Part shown: positions 36,388 to 44,616 of the stretch, piece by piece
Position numbering within the stretch: position 1 is the first letter of the stretch
How the letters are laid out: each line of letters begins with the position of its first letter
From: Rothia nasimurium
GTDB taxonomy: Bacteria > Actinomycetota > Actinomycetes > Actinomycetales > Micrococcaceae
Assembly: GCF_928392795.1 (NCBI RefSeq)
Contig: NZ_CAKMTJ010000010.1
Coordinates: 1-64,000 of the forward strand
Length of the DNA: 64,000 nt
Direction of reading: 5' to 3'
The notes under the pieces: generated by a model
What the model was told of the DNA's origin: nothing
What the model saw: only the letters and a program-made list of their open reading frames with translations
The model's database searches: none
Program-made: the position numbers and the translations under genes

Positions 36388-36485
36388 TAGACCGAGCAAG
36401 GGAGTATCCCACTAATTCCTGCATCGTCAGCACGTTGATCGAAGGCGCCCAACCGGGGCAGGAAACCACCCACAGAGGTGGTGGG
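36388..36485 (+). promoter_or_regulatory. Candidate manganese-riboswitch-like leader of terC
   Basis: The leader begins ACCGAGCAAGGGAGTATCCC, then a stem TTCCTGC/GCAGGAA (36417-36423 with 36458-36464) enclosing CGTCAGCACG, then a second hairpin CCACC/GGTGG. TerC genes are classic targets of the yybP-ykoY Mn2+ riboswitch, whose first loop reads GGGGAGTA. The match here is partial, so the class assignment is tentative while the structured leader is clear. Confidence 0.5.
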
Positions 36486-36532
36486 AGAGACTTGTGGATT
36501 TTGGCAAACCCCAACCACAAGAAAGGCTCCCA

Positions 36533-37729
36533 ATGCATATCACTGGGTTGCAGTGGGGTGTAACGATTGCGTTCATCCTGGCACTGCTTGCTTATGACTT
36601 CTTCTTCCACGTGCGTAAAGCACACGAACCCACTATCAAAGAGGCCGCGATTTGGTCAGCCGTCTACGTGGGTATCGCCCTGCTCTTTGGCTTGGTCATC
36701 CTCTTCTGGGACGGCCCCCAGTTCGCGGCTGAATACTACGGTGGTTACATCACCGAAAAGGCCCTGAGCGTTGATAACCTCTTCGTCTTCCTGATTATCA
36801 TGGCCTCCTTCCGCGTGCCGCGTGAGGACCAGCAGAAGGTCCTACTCTTCGGCATTATCTTTGCCATGATTGCCCGTACCGCCTTCATTCTGGTGGGTGC
36901 CGCCGCTATTGAGCGCTGGAGCTGGGTCTTCTACCTCTTCGGTCTGGTTCTAATTTACACCGCCGGTAACCTCATCAAGGGTGAAATCACCGACAAGGAA
37001 GAAGAGGACGAGGCCAACAACTTCGTCGTGCGCCTTGCCAAGAAGATGTTCCACACCGTTGACTACTACGACGGCGATAAGCTCTTCACCGTAGAGAACG
37101 GCAAGAAGGTCATGACCCCCATGCTGCTGGTCATGGTCGCAATCGGTGGTACCGACATCCTCTTCGCCCTGGACTCCATCCCCGCGATTTTCGGTCTGAC
37201 CCAGGAAGCCTACATCGTCTTCACCGCAACTGCCTTCTCCCTGATGGGCCTGCGTCAGCTCTACTTCCTGATTGACGGCCTGCTGGACCGCCTCATCTAC
37301 CTCTCATGGGGCCTGTCCATCATCCTGGCCTTCATCGGTGTGAAGCTGCTGCTGCACGCTCTTCACTCCAACACGCTGCCGTTTGTTAATGATGGTCAGC
37401 CGGTTCACGTTGTTGAAGTTGGAATTGAGCTCTCACTTGCTGTTATTGTAGGCGTTCTGATTATCACTGTTCTGGCTTCTCTTTACAGCCCGAAGGGCCG
37501 TGCTCTGGCAACCATCCAGCGTGTTCAGACCCTGTCTGAGAAGTACCTGAACCTGCCCGCCGATGCTTCTGAGGCTGAGCGCGCTGAGATTCAGAGCAAG
37601 CTTGATGCTGAGGTGGCTAAGTCCCGCGAGATTCCGCAGAAGTACCGCGACGAGCTGATTGAGTCTGAGAACGAGTACCAGGACCTGGTACGTCGTGCCC
37701 GCACCGCTCACGCCGAGCGCAGCGCCTAA
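36533..37729 (+). CDS. TerC-family integral membrane protein, probable metal exporter
   Basis: A 398-residue TerC/Alx-type protein with about nine helices. Family-specific acidic motifs are present: E-K-A-L-S-V-D-N-L-F-V-F in the first repeat and G-G-T-D-I-L-F-A-L-D-S-I-P in the second, which bind the metal ion. TerC proteins export Mn2+ (or related ions), including during secretion. A hydrophilic C-terminal tail of about 80 residues is helical and charged. GAAAGG lies 6 bases before the ATG at 36533. The structured leader suggests metal-controlled expression. Confidence 0.9.
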   Translation: MHITGLQWGVTIAFILALLAYDFFFHVRKAHEPTIKEAAIWSAVYVGIALLFGLVILFWDGPQFAAEYYGGYITEKALSVDNLFVFLIIMASFRVPREDQQKVLLFGIIFAMIARTAFILVGAAAIERWSWVFYLFGLVLIYTAGNLIKGEITDKEEEDEANNFVVRLAKKMFHTVDYYDGDKLFTVENGKKVMTPMLLVMVAIGGTDILFALDSIPAIFGLTQEAYIVFTATAFSLMGLRQLYFLIDGLLDRLIYLSWGLSIILAFIGVKLLLHALHSNTLPFVNDGQPVHVVEVGIELSLAVIVGVLIITVLASLYSPKGRALATIQRVQTLSEKYLNLPADASEAERAEIQSKLDAEVAKSREIPQKYRDELIESENEYQDLVRRARTAHAERSA

Positions 37730-37737
37730 CCGGCGGT

Positions 37738-37775
37738 AGGCGTCCGCCCCAAGAACTAGGGGTGCGGACGCCCGC
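37738..37775 (+). terminator. Hairpin made of an inverted octamer pair after terC
   Basis: GGCGTCCGCCCC pairs with GGGGTGCGGACGCC with one bulge. Like the hairpin at 20801-20837, it consists of two inverted copies of the GCGTCCGC motif. No T run follows. Confidence 0.6.
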
Positions 37776-37787
37776 CCCGGCTTCACG

Positions 37788-37830
37788 ACCGCTGGCCCCA
37801 TCCCGAGAGGGAAGGGGCCAGCGGTCTTTG
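37788..37830 (+). terminator. Terminator of terC
   Basis: ACCGCTGGCCCC pairs with GGGGCCAGCGGT, followed by CTTTG. Confidence 0.85.
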
Positions 37831-37930
37831 CGTGTGGAGGTGTTATAAGGGCTGGGACTCTAGAACTAGATTTCAGGTTTGAGTAGAATTGACCTTAACC
37901 CCCCTCGCCTGAACCGGAAAAGGAGCACCC

Positions 37931-38335
37931 ATGTCTGCAGCCGAGTATCTACCCCTGGTCTTTTGCCTGCTCTTGTTGGGCGGGCTCTTTCTGGCGATAG
38001 CCCGCATGGGTGCAGCCGGCACCCTGCGCCGTAACGGACTGGTGGGCGTCCGCACCGCAGCAACCATGCAGTCGGATGCCGCCTGGTACGCGGCCCACAG
38101 GGTGATTGCTCCAGTTCTCCGAATCTGCGCCTGGGCACAGATTGCTGGGGCGGCCGTCGTCCTGGCTCTGGGACTGATGGTTCACAATTCCGCAGTTATT
38201 CCTGTTGGTCTTGCCTTTCTGATTCTTCCCACCATCGCCATGATGGTAGCTGCCATGACAAGAGGAACATCCGCCGCCAATGACGCCCACCGGGCCTGGG
38301 AACAAGACCAGCAGACCTCCCCAACCCATCGCTGA
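37931..38335 (+). CDS. SdpI-like membrane protein
   Basis: A 134-residue protein with three predicted helices. R-R-N-G-L-V-G-V-R-T-A-A-T and the following S-D-A-A-W-Y-A-A-H-R match the SdpI/YhfL pattern N-x-x-x-G-(I/V)-R-T...W...H-(R/K). SdpI in Bacillus gives immunity to the SdpC toxin, but most actinobacterial relatives have no known toxin partner and none is encoded here. AAAAGGAG lies just before the ATG. The gene is single, with its own terminator. Confidence 0.8.
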   Translation: MSAAEYLPLVFCLLLLGGLFLAIARMGAAGTLRRNGLVGVRTAATMQSDAAWYAAHRVIAPVLRICAWAQIAGAAVVLALGLMVHNSAVIPVGLAFLILPTIAMMVAAMTRGTSAANDAHRAWEQDQQTSPTHR

Positions 38336-38340
38336 ACAAA

Positions 38341-38378
38341 AAGGCCGAGAGGTGCAGCTACACCCCTCGGCCTTCTTG
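38341..38378. terminator. Terminator between convergent genes
   Basis: AAGGCCGAGAGGTG pairs with CACCCCTCGGCCTT; A- and T-rich flanks allow use from both sides. Confidence 0.8.
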
Positions 38379-38394
38379 TTATAGCTAAACTCAG

Positions 38395-39807
38395 TTAGCG
38401 CATATCAGCCAGCAAATTCTTCAGATGGCCCAGAATCAGGGGGCCGTCAGCGCCTAGACCGTCATGGTGGTGGGTCTTCGACGTCCACACACGGGTATTA
38501 CCCACGAACTCGGCGGTCTTCATTGAGTGGGCGTAATCCACGTACACATCGGGCACGTAGGCTGCTGCAACCAGGGGCACCTCGTTGCGGGTCAGCTGGT
38601 CGTGGTCGTAGAGGCGGCCCCAGTCCTTCTTCTCAGCCAGCAGCTGGGCAACCTCAGCCAGCGGACGCAGAGCCGGGTCCTCCTCGTAATACCAGGGGAA
38701 GATATGCTCACCGGTCAGCAGCAGGGGAGAGGCGTCCTCGGCAAAGTCCGGGCGCTCCGCGTACATGCGGGCAGCAGACCAGTTCGTCGGTGAAGCGGAC
38801 GGCGAGGTTCCCCCCAGCTCCTGTGCGGGGCCGTCCGCATAAATCGTCTCATGTAGCAGGCCGTAGAGGGGGCCAGCCTGGAAGCTGACCTGCTCGCCCA
38901 CAGCCGCCAGGAACTGGTCAGAGAGCCACTTATCAGACTCAGCAAAAGCCGACTCTAGCACATAGTGCAGGCCTCTAGCCCGGCCGTTACCCCCCAGAAT
39001 ATTGCCCAGCATCTGGAAGCGGTGCGGGGTCAGGCGCTCGCCGGTGGGCAGGTATTCCTCGTTCTTGGCCAGGTGCTCACTGATGCGGACGGCCAGGTCC
39101 TTATCTTCGGGGTACCAGCCGTAGTATTCCTCGGTGCGCTCCTTCATGCGGTCGAGGGTGGAGCGGTAGACGTCATCCACGTGGGAGCGGATGGGGGCAA
39201 GCCCGGCGGTCATGCGGGAATCCTTGACGGACTCGGGCGCAAAGGAAAGGTAGGAGAGGGTCAAGAAGCCACCGAAGCTCTGGCCCATGGTCGACCAGCG
39301 CTTGTCTGTGCGGTCTGCCAACAGGATTTTGCGGACGACCTCGGCGTCGGCAATGATGGAGTCGGCGCGGAAGAGCTCGCAGAACTCAGCCTGCACTTCG
39401 GGGCTGCCCTGGGCGGTGATGACGCGGGCTGAGAGCGGGGTGGAATTGCCGGTGCCGCGCTGGTCCAGCAGAATCAGGCGGTGGGTCTTGGCGAGTTCCT
39501 GGACCCAGCCGCCTTCCGAGATGGGGCGGGGGCTCTTGCCGCCGGGTCCGCCCTGCAGATAGACCATGTAGGGGCGCTCGTCCACGGGTGTGGTCAGGGC
39601 ATCAGAGGTGTCGATGACTTCGCGGGCAAAGACGGTGATGGTCTGATTGGCAAAGCGGGAGTCTAGGGCGGCTGCCTCGCCCTTGCCGTAGATGAGCCCG
39701 TGGGTTAGGGGTACGGTGAACCAGTGGTCTACCAGTTTGAGGGAGTCGATGGTGTGGGTGACGCCGACGCGGTGGGTCGGCTGGGGCAGGCGGGGGTGGG
39801 TAGGCAT
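38395..39807 (-). CDS. Proline iminopeptidase-like hydrolase (S33)
   Basis: A 470-residue cytoplasmic alpha/beta hydrolase. It has the oxyanion motif L-Q-G-G-P-G-G, D-Q-R-G-T-G-N-S, nucleophile elbow G-Q-S-F-G-G and a late H-H-H-D-G-L-G segment that likely provides the catalytic His. This pattern is that of proline iminopeptidases, which remove N-terminal proline from peptides. No signal peptide. The ATG at 39807 has AAAGGAG 4 bases upstream and replaces a longer frame start. Confidence 0.85.
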   Translation of the reverse strand: MPTHPRLPQPTHRVGVTHTIDSLKLVDHWFTVPLTHGLIYGKGEAAALDSRFANQTITVFAREVIDTSDALTTPVDERPYMVYLQGGPGGKSPRPISEGGWVQELAKTHRLILLDQRGTGNSTPLSARVITAQGSPEVQAEFCELFRADSIIADAEVVRKILLADRTDKRWSTMGQSFGGFLTLSYLSFAPESVKDSRMTAGLAPIRSHVDDVYRSTLDRMKERTEEYYGWYPEDKDLAVRISEHLAKNEEYLPTGERLTPHRFQMLGNILGGNGRARGLHYVLESAFAESDKWLSDQFLAAVGEQVSFQAGPLYGLLHETIYADGPAQELGGTSPSASPTNWSAARMYAERPDFAEDASPLLLTGEHIFPWYYEEDPALRPLAEVAQLLAEKKDWGRLYDHDQLTRNEVPLVAAAYVPDVYVDYAHSMKTAEFVGNTRVWTSKTHHHDGLGADGPLILGHLKNLLADMR

Positions 39808-39940
39808 GGGGCTCCTTTGCACGCAAGTAAGGTCTTTCTTCTACCGATAGGCTACCCTAGCTTCCCTGCACCGGATCTGAGGTGGTGCGTAAGAAGTTCT
39901 AATGTGACCGCTTTAGAAGTGAGAATCGCTACCCCCACCT

Positions 39941-40011
39941 AGTAGGGACCAGATAACTACCGATAGTATGTCATGCCCATCAGGACTTCGGTAGGAATCT
40001 GGTCCCTTACT
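39941..40011. repeat. Long imperfect hairpin between two minus-strand genes
   Basis: AGTAGGGACCAGAT, AA, CTACCGA pairs with TCGGTAG, GA, ATCTGGTCCCTTACT. This is an extended stem of over 20 bp with one symmetric 2x2 internal loop around a loop of about 24 bases. No T run follows on either strand, so it is not a standard terminator. It could be a processed RNA or a relic of a small mobile repeat. Confidence 0.6.
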
Positions 40012-40017
40012 GGGAAA

Positions 40018-42621
40018 CTAGAAAGCCCCCACGCTCTCAATCAGCACCACGGGTGCGCCTTCCTCGTCTGAGGCGGCCAGGTCGACCCGGGCGACAATCC
40101 CGAAATCGTGGTTGTCGTCGGGGTCGGCAAAGACCTGGCGGACCTTCCACACCCCGGGGTGGGCTGCCGTGTCGTCGTCAATCTCAATCAGACGTGGGGA
40201 GCGGGCCTCGGCGTCCGTAAAGATATCCTCGTACTCCTCAAAGTAATCATCCATGGCCTCAGCCCAGCGGTCGGCGTCCCAGCCCGAGCGTTCACCGTCC
40301 AGCTCGCCCAGTAGGCGGTCGCGCTCGTCCGCAAAGAGCTCCACCCGGCGGAAGAGAGCATTGCGCACCATCACCTTAAAGGCGCGGACGTTGCTGGTCA
40401 CCTTGGGAGCCGACTCGGCCACAAGCTCTTCAAGAGAGTCCTGAACCGGGGTACCTTCCTCACCGGCAGCCAGGCGTTCCCACTCGTCCACCAGGGAGGA
40501 GTCGGTCTGACGGATAACCTCGCCCAGCCACTCAATCACATCGGTCAGCTCATCGGTCAGGGCAGATAGGGGCACGGTCTGGCGCAGGGCCTTATAGGCG
40601 TCCGATAGGTAGCGCAGCAGAATACCTTCGGAGCGCTCCAAGCCGTAGAACTGCACATAATCACCAAAGCCCATGGCCCGCTCATACATATCGCGCACCA
40701 CGCTCTTGGGCTCAACCTCAAACTCCTTCATGAAAGGAGCACCCGCCGAGTAGGTCTCGAAGGCCTGTTCTAGCAGGTCAGCCAGGGGCTGCGGGTAGGT
40801 GATTTTGTCGAGCTCAGCCATGCGCTCGTTGTAGTCGAGCCCTTCAGCCTTCATCTCGGCCAGGGCCTCGCTCTTAGCCTTCTTCTCCTGGCCAATCAGC
40901 ACCTGGCGGGGCTTTTCCAGGGTGGACTCAATCACCGAGACCACATCGAGGGCGTAGGACTCCGACTCCTTATCGAGCAGAGACAGCGAAGCCAGCGCGA
41001 AAGGGGAGAGCGGCTGGTTCAGGGCGAAGTTCTCCTGCAACGAGACGGTCAGGCGCACGGTGCGGCCAAACTCATCCGGCTCCGGCAGGCGCTCCACCAC
41101 GCCACCGTTCAGCAGCTCCCGGTAGATACCAATGGCCTTGCGCTTAAGGGCCCGCTGCTTGATAGGTGGCTCGTGGTTAGCGGTCAAAAAGAGCATGACG
41201 GTCTCAAAGGGGTCAGCCTCGCGCTGTAGCATATTGAGCATCATGGAGTGGGTCATCTGGAAAGAGGAGGTCAGCGGCTCAGGCTCAGCAGCAATAATCT
41301 GCTCAAAGGTCTTCTCGCTCCAGGCCACAAAACCCTGCGGAGGCTTCTTCTTTTTGCCCCGCAGCGACTGAGCCATCTTCTTCTCGTCCCCGTTGAACTT
41401 CTCCCGGGCCTTGGCCTCAAGGCGGTCGTTCTCAATTTCGTGTTCGGGGGCCTGGACCACCACGTAACCGGCGGTATCAAAGCCAGCTCGGCCCGCGCGT
41501 CCTGCAATCTGGTGGAACTCGCGGGACTTGAGACGGCGGGTGCGCTGCCCATCAAACTTCGAAAGGGCAGTTACGAGCACCGTGCGGATGGGGACGTTAA
41601 TGCCCACACCCAGTGTGTCGGTACCGCAAATGACCTTGAGCAGACCCGCCTGGGCTAGCTGCTCTACCAGGCGGCGGTACTTGGGCAGCATGCCGGCATG
41701 GTGAATTCCGATACCGTTCTTGATGTACTTCTGCAGCTGCTTACCGAAGCCCGCCGAGTAGCGGAAGCCTGCGGTCAGCTCGTTAATCCGCTCCTTGTCT
41801 TCCTTCGACGCAATGGCCAGGCTCATGAGTGAAGCGGCAGTATCAATGGCCTGTAGCTGGGAGAAATGCACAATGTAGACCGGGGCCTGGTGGGTGCTCA
41901 CTAGCTCGTCTACCTTCTCCACCAGGGGCTCACGCGAATAGGTGTAGTTGAGGGGAATGGGGCGGGTTTCGCTGGTGACCAAGGACGTCTGACGGCCGGT
42001 CAGCTCGGTTAGCTCCCGTTCAAAGCGGCTGGTGTCGCCCAGGGTTGCGCTCATGAGCAGGAACTGGGCCTGGGGCAGATCTAGCAGGGGGGCCTGCCAG
42101 GCCCAGCCGCGCTGGGGGTCGGAGTAGAAATGGAACTCATCCATGACCACCTGGGTCAGATCAGCCCCTTCACCCTCACGCAGCACAATATTGGCAAGAA
42201 TTTCGGCGGTGCAACAGACGATGGGGGCATCGGCGTTAATAGAAGAATCGCCGGTCACCATACCCACGTTCTCAGCCCCAAAAATCTCGCAGAGATCAAA
42301 GAACTTCTCAGACACCAGGGCCTTAATAGGGGCGGTGTAGTAGGAGCGCTGGCCGGTCGCCAGACCCATAAAATGAGCCGCAACCGCCACGGTTGACTTA
42401 CCCGACCCGGTGGGGGTCGCCAAAATGACGTTGTTGCCCGCCGCCAAATCAAGCACAGCTTCGTCCTGGGCCGGGTACAGCTGCATACCGCGAGCCTCAA
42501 TCCAGGCCAGAAAGGCCTCGTAGGCTTCATCACCCGTGAGCGGGTTAGAGGCAAAATCGCCACGGAAATAGGGCTTGCTGTTATCGGCTAAAGAGGGGGA
42601 GAGAAAGGGAAGAATCTTCAT
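40018..42621 (-). CDS. DEAD/DEAH-box helicase with DUF3516 region
   Basis: An 867-residue superfamily 2 helicase. Walker A T-P-T-G-S-G-K-S-T at residues 69-77, Walker B D-E-F-H (161-164), L-M-S-A-T motif III, and the helicase C domain with Q-I-A-G-R-A-G-R motif VI. The C-terminal 400 residues match the DUF3516 region of actinobacterial Ski2/Mtr4-like helicases. Its likely role is RNA processing or turnover, inferred from the family. Length is typical. The gene stands alone, divergent from the ABC exporter operon. Confidence 0.88.
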   Translation of the reverse strand: MKILPFLSPSLADNSKPYFRGDFASNPLTGDEAYEAFLAWIEARGMQLYPAQDEAVLDLAAGNNVILATPTGSGKSTVAVAAHFMGLATGQRSYYTAPIKALVSEKFFDLCEIFGAENVGMVTGDSSINADAPIVCCTAEILANIVLREGEGADLTQVVMDEFHFYSDPQRGWAWQAPLLDLPQAQFLLMSATLGDTSRFERELTELTGRQTSLVTSETRPIPLNYTYSREPLVEKVDELVSTHQAPVYIVHFSQLQAIDTAASLMSLAIASKEDKERINELTAGFRYSAGFGKQLQKYIKNGIGIHHAGMLPKYRRLVEQLAQAGLLKVICGTDTLGVGINVPIRTVLVTALSKFDGQRTRRLKSREFHQIAGRAGRAGFDTAGYVVVQAPEHEIENDRLEAKAREKFNGDEKKMAQSLRGKKKKPPQGFVAWSEKTFEQIIAAEPEPLTSSFQMTHSMMLNMLQREADPFETVMLFLTANHEPPIKQRALKRKAIGIYRELLNGGVVERLPEPDEFGRTVRLTVSLQENFALNQPLSPFALASLSLLDKESESYALDVVSVIESTLEKPRQVLIGQEKKAKSEALAEMKAEGLDYNERMAELDKITYPQPLADLLEQAFETYSAGAPFMKEFEVEPKSVVRDMYERAMGFGDYVQFYGLERSEGILLRYLSDAYKALRQTVPLSALTDELTDVIEWLGEVIRQTDSSLVDEWERLAAGEEGTPVQDSLEELVAESAPKVTSNVRAFKVMVRNALFRRVELFADERDRLLGELDGERSGWDADRWAEAMDDYFEEYEDIFTDAEARSPRLIEIDDDTAAHPGVWKVRQVFADPDDNHDFGIVARVDLAASDEEGAPVVLIESVGAF

Positions 42622-42669
42622 GGTTCTTCTAGTTTAATAGACCGGTCAAGATAAAGACGGGTGTGACGC

Positions 42670-42699
42670 TTGTCAAACCTGCCCAGAGTGTTCTAAGGT
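42670..42699 (+). promoter_or_regulatory. Promoter of the leader ORF and ABC exporter operon
   Basis: TTGTCA (42670-42675) and TAAGGT (42694-42699), 18 bp apart. Expected start near 42706. Confidence 0.5.
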
Positions 42700-42749
42700 A
42701 AAGGGCAGAACTTAACCGCATATCTAGCTCACGAAAGGAGGCCCACGAA

Positions 42750-42836
42750 ATGAATAATCGACCTATTCCCTTCAACAGCCTCCCCGTGGGTAGACACATC
42801 AATGGTGCGCTCGCTACTAGCCCGACTGCTGGTTAG
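42750..42836 (+). CDS. 28-residue leader peptide before the ABC exporter genes
   Basis: ATG at 42750 has an excellent ribosome site AAAGGAGG (42734-42741) 8 bases upstream and opens a 28-codon frame ending TAG (42834-42836). The peptide starts MNNRPIPFNSLPVGRH and has no signal or membrane segment. Downstream lies an intrinsic terminator (42864-42899) before the exporter genes. This layout, short translated ORF then terminator then heterodimeric ABC exporter, is known from ribosome-stalling attenuators such as Bacillus bmrB-bmrCD. Its role as a regulatory peptide is inference. Confidence 0.6.
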   Translation: MNNRPIPFNSLPVGRHINGALATSPTAG

Positions 42837-42863
42837 ACGAGTACGATAACCTGACGTAGACAC

Positions 42864-42899
42864 ACCTATCGGGGCAAACGAACCCGGTAGGTATTTTTA
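42864..42899 (+). terminator. Attenuator terminator in the ABC exporter leader
   Basis: ACCTATCGGG pairs with CCCGGTAGGT (one G-T pair) around GCAAACGAA-type loop sequence, then TATTTTTAT. A copy of ACCTA inside the leader ORF (42761-42765) could pair with the same right arm, offering an alternative fold. Confidence 0.75.
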
Positions 42900-42966
42900 T
42901 GCCCTGCGGGTTTTTCCCTCACACACGACCTGCACACCCGCACGCACACGCTGAAAGAGTAGCCTG

Positions 42967-44616
42967 ATGGCTGAGATGACTGACGAGACAAAGACGCCCA
43001 AGGAAAAAGTTAAGTTCCGTATCGCCCCGCCGGGCTTCCGCTGGAGGCCCCTCTTCTTTCTGCCCTTCCCCCTCGATATTCTGACCTCCCTCGCCCTGGT
43101 ATTCCTGCCGGTTCTGGTAGGCACGATTATTGACCTGCACACCTCAGGCGATGAGGCAGGCGCCTGGCGACTGGTCTGGCTCCTGGTGGGCGTGGTGGTC
43201 TACCTGTCGGTCGTTGAGTTCGTGGGCTGGGGTATCACCTTTAGGGTGGTGGCCCGCATCGAGCGGGACTGGCGTCTCTACATTGCCAGCCTGATGTCCC
43301 GCAGCCCCAACCGCGATACCGGCGCCCTCATTGCGATTTTGAACAAGGACGCCCGCTCTATGGCCCAGATGTGGCAGCCCATGATTCTGGCCTTTTCCGC
43401 GGTGGGTGTAACCGCCCTGGGCACCTGGCAGCTGTGGCGCATTAGCCCGGCGATTGCTGTGGTGAGTTTGGGTGGCTTGATCCTAACCATGCTGACCCTC
43501 ACCTGGATTTCCAAGCTACTTGAGAAGCACGCGGACGTCTTCCGCGACAAGGTGGGTGTGTCTACCTCCCGCGCCTCTGACGTAGCTTCCTCGATTCGCA
43601 CCATTCTAGGGCTGGGTGCCCAGCGCCGCATGATGGACCGCTACGGGGCAACAGCCCAGGACGTCTACACCTCCCAGATCCGCCTAGAAAGCGTGCAGAC
43701 CTGGTCCTATGCGGTGCGCAACCTGCTGGTGGGAACCGTGACCTGGGTAGTCATTGCGCTCGCCCTGCGCGGGACCGCCCCCGAAGGTACCTGGATTACT
43801 GAGGTCCCCGCTGGCCAGCTGGTCACGGTGGTTGGTCTGATCAACACCCTGACCGGGCCCATCTGGTCAGTGGAAATGTTGCTCTTCTCCTGGCGTAATG
43901 CCCGCGTTGCCCTCAAACGCGTAGATAGACTTGCAGCTGAGGTTGAGGCTAACTCTCAGGTAGAGAGTAAGGACGCTGTTGCCCCGGCGACCAGCGCCGC
44001 AGCAGGGCAGGCGCTGGTTGAGATTCCCCGGGCCAGCGCCCCGGTGCACTACATCAACCCGCGCGAAGCCGGGTTGCCAGCCCAGGACTACGCCGAAGCC
44101 CTGACCGAAGCCCTACGCCAAGCTCAACCTGCCCCGGGCGGGGAGCAGGCGGCGGGCGTCCTCGCCGGGGGTAAGCGCGTGCTTCTTTCGGAACCCAACC
44201 CCATGATTTTTGCCGGCTCCCTGGCTGACCACCTGCAGATGGGCACCGAGGGGCTGAGCCTGGAGCACATGATTGAGCTGCTGAAGCTCACCGACTCCGA
44301 AGAAATCGCCTTCCGACTCGGTGGCCGCGACCCCGAAAAGTACCTGGCCAGCACCCTGGCCTCAGAAGGCACTAATCTCTCTGGTGGCCAGCGGCAGCGC
44401 CTGGCCCTGGCCCGGGCCCTGGCCCAGCCGGCGTCCGTGCTGGTGCTCACCGAACCGCTGAACTCGGTGGACGAACCCAGCCAGAAGTTCATCTTGAACC
44501 AGCTCGAAACCCATACGGGCCAGCCCGGCCCCCTCGAACACATCCGCCAGATTTACCTGGTCTCAACCACCATGGAGGTTGAGCGACGACTGAAAGCAGG
44601 TGAGGCCCGTGGCTAA
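42967..44616 (+). CDS. ABC exporter half-transporter with a degenerate nucleotide-binding domain
   Basis: A 549-residue fused membrane-plus-ATPase half transporter. Membrane domain about residues 28-320 (six helices). The ATPase domain is highly reduced: no G-x-x-G-x-G-K-S/T Walker A is found between the membrane domain and the region after the Q loop (320-420), which instead is Ala/Pro/Gln rich. The signature L-S-G-G-Q-R-Q-R is intact at 471-478. Walker B reads V-L-V-L-T-E (491-496), with Thr for the usual Asp, and the H-loop His is missing (S-T-T-M). It must act with the next gene product, whose start overlaps its end. GAAAGAG precedes the ATG. Confidence 0.88.
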   Translation: MAEMTDETKTPKEKVKFRIAPPGFRWRPLFFLPFPLDILTSLALVFLPVLVGTIIDLHTSGDEAGAWRLVWLLVGVVVYLSVVEFVGWGITFRVVARIERDWRLYIASLMSRSPNRDTGALIAILNKDARSMAQMWQPMILAFSAVGVTALGTWQLWRISPAIAVVSLGGLILTMLTLTWISKLLEKHADVFRDKVGVSTSRASDVASSIRTILGLGAQRRMMDRYGATAQDVYTSQIRLESVQTWSYAVRNLLVGTVTWVVIALALRGTAPEGTWITEVPAGQLVTVVGLINTLTGPIWSVEMLLFSWRNARVALKRVDRLAAEVEANSQVESKDAVAPATSAAAGQALVEIPRASAPVHYINPREAGLPAQDYAEALTEALRQAQPAPGGEQAAGVLAGGKRVLLSEPNPMIFAGSLADHLQMGTEGLSLEHMIELLKLTDSEEIAFRLGGRDPEKYLASTLASEGTNLSGGQRQRLALARALAQPASVLVLTEPLNSVDEPSQKFILNQLETHTGQPGPLEHIRQIYLVSTTMEVERRLKAGEARG

